Assembly: GCA_030248135.1 (NCBI GenBank)
Contig: JASANC010003292.1
Coordinates: 1 to 64,000 of the forward strand
DNA: 64,000 nucleotides
Direction: 5' to 3'
Origin: Theristus sp. LFF4_11
Taxonomy: Eukaryota > Nematoda > Chromadorea > Monhysterida > Xyalidae
Positions within the stretch are counted from its first letter, which is position 1. Every line of letters begins with the position of its first letter. Of the stretch, positions 60,301 to 64,000 are shown in pieces. The position numbers and the translations under genes were made by a program. A model generated the notes under the pieces. That model was not told the origin of the DNA, searched no databases, and saw only the letters and a program-made list of their open reading frames with translations.

Positions 60301-61604
60301 CCTGAAGCAGTGCACTCTGATTGACGGTGTTACGCGATTTACCCCACGGCCACAAACGTACGAAAGCGCAATGTGTTCACTGATTGTGTCTATGCGTGTT
60401 TTTCACAGTTCATGAAGAGTCCACTGAATTGAGTTCAGGCGTTTTCAATCGCTAGCGAATGCCATCACTGAAGCGGTGTCGCACGGCGCTGACGTTCTGT
60501 TGACTGGTGCCTCCTGCACGGGCAAGTCGAGCGTCGCCAACAACGTTGCTCACCAGTTACGCAACTCCGACCGGCTGTATCACACGAGCACGCTGCTGTG
60601 TCGACCGATGAAAGGTTGGTCGACCGTTGCGCAATTCGGTGTTTCCATTCTCAGGAGCAGTACAACTGTGCATGTGCCTAGCTGATTGGCTGCTTTGAAA
60701 TTGTGCGTGCTCAACGCTGAGCTGATTCGAATAAAGAACGCTGGTTGGTTTTGTTGCTCAGTGGCCACTGAGAGCCAAATGGCAATCGGCGTCAAGTGGC
60801 TTTCTGTTGTGACACCGATTCCAATTTACCAGCAGGTCGCAAGCAAGAGGGCATCATCAGGGAGATCGAGCACGAATTGCGACGTTGCAGCGAGCGCGCG
60901 CCGGCGTTGCTGGTGCTGGAGGACTTTGAAGCGATCTGCCCTGCTCTGTCCACTGTCGAGAACTTGGCACCGGTCGCTGAATTGCACGCCCATCGAATCG
61001 CTGCATGTTAGTTGAACTCTCGACTCGTCGCAGCTTCTGTCGCGTGTTCGAGCTGCAGACGAACGGCGAAGCAACGTTGCGTTTCGCAGCGTTTCAACTG
61101 GGCTCACCGATTTGTCCAACCAGCTTGATGCAGTCAATTCAATCAACATCCCAGAATGTGATGCCAGAATGTACACAAATTCCATACGTCTAACTGTTTG
61201 ACTGCTGCAGATTTACTTGTTTTGTTGATTGCACAATTTGGTGTTGTCCATCAAAACAGAATATGCAGCCAGCCAACTAGTTGACCAATGGTATGCGCTT
61301 TTCAGTGCTCTACGACTTGCTCGATCAGTTGCCTTCTGACGTGACCGTGCTGGCAACGTGCGCCGATCGCTCAGACCTGCATGCCACTTTTGCTGCGGTG
61401 CACGGCAAACGCTTCTTTGCTGCCGAATTCACGATTCCTGATTTAAGCGTGGTTAGTGACGTTTTGCTTTGTCATTTGGCATTGACGCCTGCCACCGGAG
61501 TGAGTGGTGTGTGCATGTCACCTGACAAGTGCACGTGTCTGCAGTGCACAAGCGTCCGAACGAGTGTAGACGGTGCTGCCATGTGCCACGTGCAACCTGG
61601 TTAG
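57307..61604 (+). CDS. PEX1: PEX1-like peroxin: N-domain and first AAA domain, no second AAA domain seen
   Basis: Exons: 57307-~57390, 57458-57677, 57741-57824, 57950-58064, 58346-59100, 59574-~59879, 59975-60173, 60439-60614, 60836-61006 and 61306-61451, or on to the stop at 61602-61604. The N-domain matches PEX1: ATATVRYTQQKNC, SPRSDADWEIIQ (human EPLSADDWEILE), then IEHELLEQLQV and TVPLWISGG. A long diverged middle follows. The D1 ATPase has Walker A GASCTGKSS, Walker B ALLVLEDFEAI, and DVTVLATCADRSDLH (sensor region). PEX1 with PEX6 extracts ubiquitinated PEX5 from the peroxisome membrane. The conserved, normally active D2 domain is not found before the opposite-strand gene at 62273. The 59879/59975 junction does not close in phase and needs transcript data. 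Confidence 0.75.
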
Positions 61605-62272
61605 CGCTAGTATGTTAGTGTGACACCTTTCTGTCGTGGCAGCAATTAACGAACTAACTAGCACCAACATTCCAAGCGCGCCCAACAGTGTGGAGCCAGC
61701 AACAATACATCGTTCGTTTTTTCCTTGTGAACTTCTAATATCCGAGTGATGAGACTCTTTTGTGCAACACAAATCGGCAACACAAGCAAGCAGTTTATCT
61801 TCTTGTTTTGATCAACAAAAGACCGAAACTGGGAAACTGGAAAGAGTGAAACAACTGTGAACAACACAACGAAATTATGCGAAAAAAATAATTTTACACA
61901 GAATCAGAAAAGTCACCAGGACCACAGTCATGAAAATTGTTTGCTGGTCAAAACATGAGACATGAGGAATCAGAAAATAAAGATTTTAGATGAATTCTGG
62001 CTGACTGGTAAGTCATTTGAATTGTTTTTAAAAATAACACTCATGTGAAATTAACATCAAATATAAGTACGTAGCTTGTTTTATAACGGACAGTGTGAGA
62101 ATACTTGATCGACAACGGTTGTAAACTTGTGATGACTGCGAAGAGTCATGTTTGTTATTGTTGTCTAATTCCGAAAAAAACACTGAGTCTACAACAAATT
62201 ATTTCAAGCAGCACATAAAGCGCGTCACAGTAACTCGAGCCTTCGGAGACGCAACGCAGCTGAACGAACAGT
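61605..62272. other. Intergenic between convergent genes
   Basis: AT-rich, with no open frame resembling an AAA D2 domain on the plus strand. It separates the 3' ends of the PEX1-like and SEC14-like genes. Confidence 0.6.
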
Positions 62273-64000
62273 TCACATGCTGAGCGTCCGCTCAATTCGG
62301 TAGGGCAACGTGTGCAGATGAATCTTTAACTGAACGTGGCGTCGCTGCAGAATCGAATGACGATTACAAAATATCAGATAATAGACACCCGCTTCTTTGC
62401 ATATGATCGACTCGTTTTCGGGTACGATTTTTGCGCGGATATACAGCACGGGTTGCACGACCTCAAGACTGTCGACGTCGAGTGTTTTGTTGATACAGTT
62501 GTGCAACGGGTTGTTGTGCTCCGCGGCAAGTTTCTCGAGATCTTTGATCGGATGACGGAACACGCCGAACGTGACGTCCGAGTCTGTCGTGAAGTGCCAC
62601 TCAAGTCGCGTATTGGCGTGAGTGACGTCAACTGGCACGATCTTGCGATGTCGCGGTCGTATCGTCAGCGACATGCGGTGTTCGTCCTGGATCACCTCGT
62701 TGTTGTGCTCGATCAACGCCGACTCCTTGCTGTTGTGCTCGTTGTCGTGATCGTGGTGCACCGGCAGTGCGGTCGCCGTCGCTTCTTGCGTTCTGAGTTG
62801 CAACTTTTGCATTCTGAGAAGATTACTTATGAAAGGTATGAAAGGTACAGCAAAAACTGCGAGGTGCAGCAACATCGGGTTTGAAACTTTTCACGAGATT
62901 CGCGTACGTATTATCTTTTAGTTTGACTCAGCGACTGAATGCGCGCATTGGGAGATGTAAGCAGTTTCATGCGTGACGCGGCAATTCAAATTGGTGAAGT
63001 GACCCGTGTCCCTGACGCTGAGATACGGTTGAGTTATTAAACCCAGTTTGACATGTCGCATCAAGCATGAAACTGATGTTCTTTTGACGTCTGCAAACGC
63101 ATTGAGTCACCAAACGACCGAAAAGAAAATACAGTGATTGAATTAATTGTTGAGTCACCTGAGATGCGTGTTCGTTCCACCGAGGTAGTCGGGCAGCTGG
63201 TCTTCGTCCATGTTGTCGCGCAGGAACTCGGCCGTGTGCGCGTCGCCGTGCACCACCATTCGTTCACAGAAGCCGTGCGGCATCACCATCTTCAGCAGAC
63301 GATACGGAATGGCGATCCATCGTGCCGCGTTGCACATGACGATCGGCGAGAACAACTCCGGATAGTGATCGTAGTGCAACAGCTGCGTGAAATAGGCCAT
63401 GGTGCCGTTGTTGATGAACAGCATCGTCCATGGACTCATGTTGTAGCCGTCGATGTCGACAATGTGATGGCACGCTGAGAGGCGGCCCGTTTTGCGTTCC
63501 TGCTTGTTGGAAAGCAACGACTCGTTGTCAAGTCCTTACCCACTGAAGCTTACCGACGTTACTGCAACGTACCTGCTCCATGATTTTTGCAAGCATCTTC
63601 TCAAACTTCCACAGTTGATGGATGACCATCTGCGTGGTGCTCTTTCGTGTTATGATCGGCTGTAAGAGAGCGAAATTTTTGTTTCAGTTCTCTGTTTTAT
63701 CATGGAAAACTTGTGAAGTTCTCTTGAGCAAACATTGCGCAAACCTCCAGATTCAGTGAGCGGTATTCACAGTAGTAAAGCAATCGGTTTTGCTTGTCGA
63801 ACGCTCGTGTTGGTATGGCACCGCGCGGGAATAGACGTTCCGTGAACATTGGGTTGTCTTCGAACTCCGGTATTTGATTGTGTTCGTCCAGTTTGAACAG
63901 TTTCCGGAAAAGTAGATGATTTTTCAGCGCCTTGGACGACCACTCTACTATTTCCTTGTTGGTTTTGCATTTCTGCGTTCGTTCCGTGTTCAAAATCCAC
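62273..64000 (-). CDS. SEC14-like protein with CRAL-TRIO and GOLD domains (5' part beyond the right edge)
   Basis: Exons: ?-63745 (runs off the edge), 63659-63573, 63499-63159 and 62813-62273, in phase. The first visible exon has KALKNHLLFRKLF and FPRGAIPTRAFDKQ, typical of the CRAL-TRIO start. The third carries the lipid-binding core: CHHIVDIDGYNMSPWTMLF, YPELFSPIVMCNAARWIAIP, MPHGFCERMVVHGD and DQLPDYLGG (family: LPxxxGG). The last exon is a GOLD beta-sandwich: LEWHFTTDSDVTFGVFR, AGVYYLIFCNRHSILQRRHV. Such proteins (SEC14L, nematode CTG/CGR) carry hydrophobic ligands or phosphoinositides and affect Golgi or Ras signalling. The GOLD tail lacks a following membrane segment, as expected for the soluble class. 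Confidence 0.9.

Overview
The window is metazoan nuclear DNA, most likely from a nematode. The evidence is genes split by many short GT-AG introns, acceptors that very often read TTTTCAG, two-pore TWK-type potassium channels and an LITE-1/GUR-like 7TM receptor. No bacterial operons, rRNA or CRISPR arrays are seen. Gene models were built by hand from reading frames, splice sites and phase; most close exactly in phase from start to stop. The nematode assignment is an inference.

Left part (1-16.4 kb): a 13-exon secreted coiled-coil fibrinogen-related protein (minus); an AT-rich stretch with a degenerate minisatellite; the 3' end of a TBC Rab-GAP (plus); a C-terminal beta-propeller protein with a Ser/Gln-rich insert (plus); a small secreted cysteine-rich peptide gene with two homologous, phase-compatible second exons; and an unrecognised secreted precursor (minus).

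Middle (17-31.5 kb): two K2P potassium channels on the plus strand flank a gustatory-receptor-like 7TM gene on the minus strand. That receptor's 2.2 kb first intron holds a 756-bp fold-back element and about 0.9 kb of pentanucleotide satellite. A second fold-back element, built of 15-bp repeats, lies between the receptor and the second channel. From 31.5 to 37 kb there is little but MITEs and another fold-back element.

Right part (37-64 kb): a secreted METTL24/FkbM-type methyltransferase-like protein (minus); an uncharacterised membrane protein (minus); two tandem casein kinase 2 beta-subunit genes (minus), one carrying a SINE in its last intron with the empty site visible in its paralogue; FCF1/UTP24 (plus), whose largest intron is filled with transposons; a PEX1-like peroxin (plus) with an N-domain and first AAA domain but no visible second AAA domain; and the 3' end of a CRAL-TRIO/GOLD SEC14-like gene (minus) running off the right edge.

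The genes do not form one pathway. Plausible roles are membrane excitability and sensing (K2P, GUR), signalling (CK2), ribosome assembly (FCF1), peroxisome import (PEX1), lipid and membrane traffic (SEC14L, TBC) and secretion (FREP, peptides). Repeats are abundant: at least two tRNA-derived SINE families and several TIR/MITE and fold-back families, many in two or three copies, which allows their ends to be defined inside the window.
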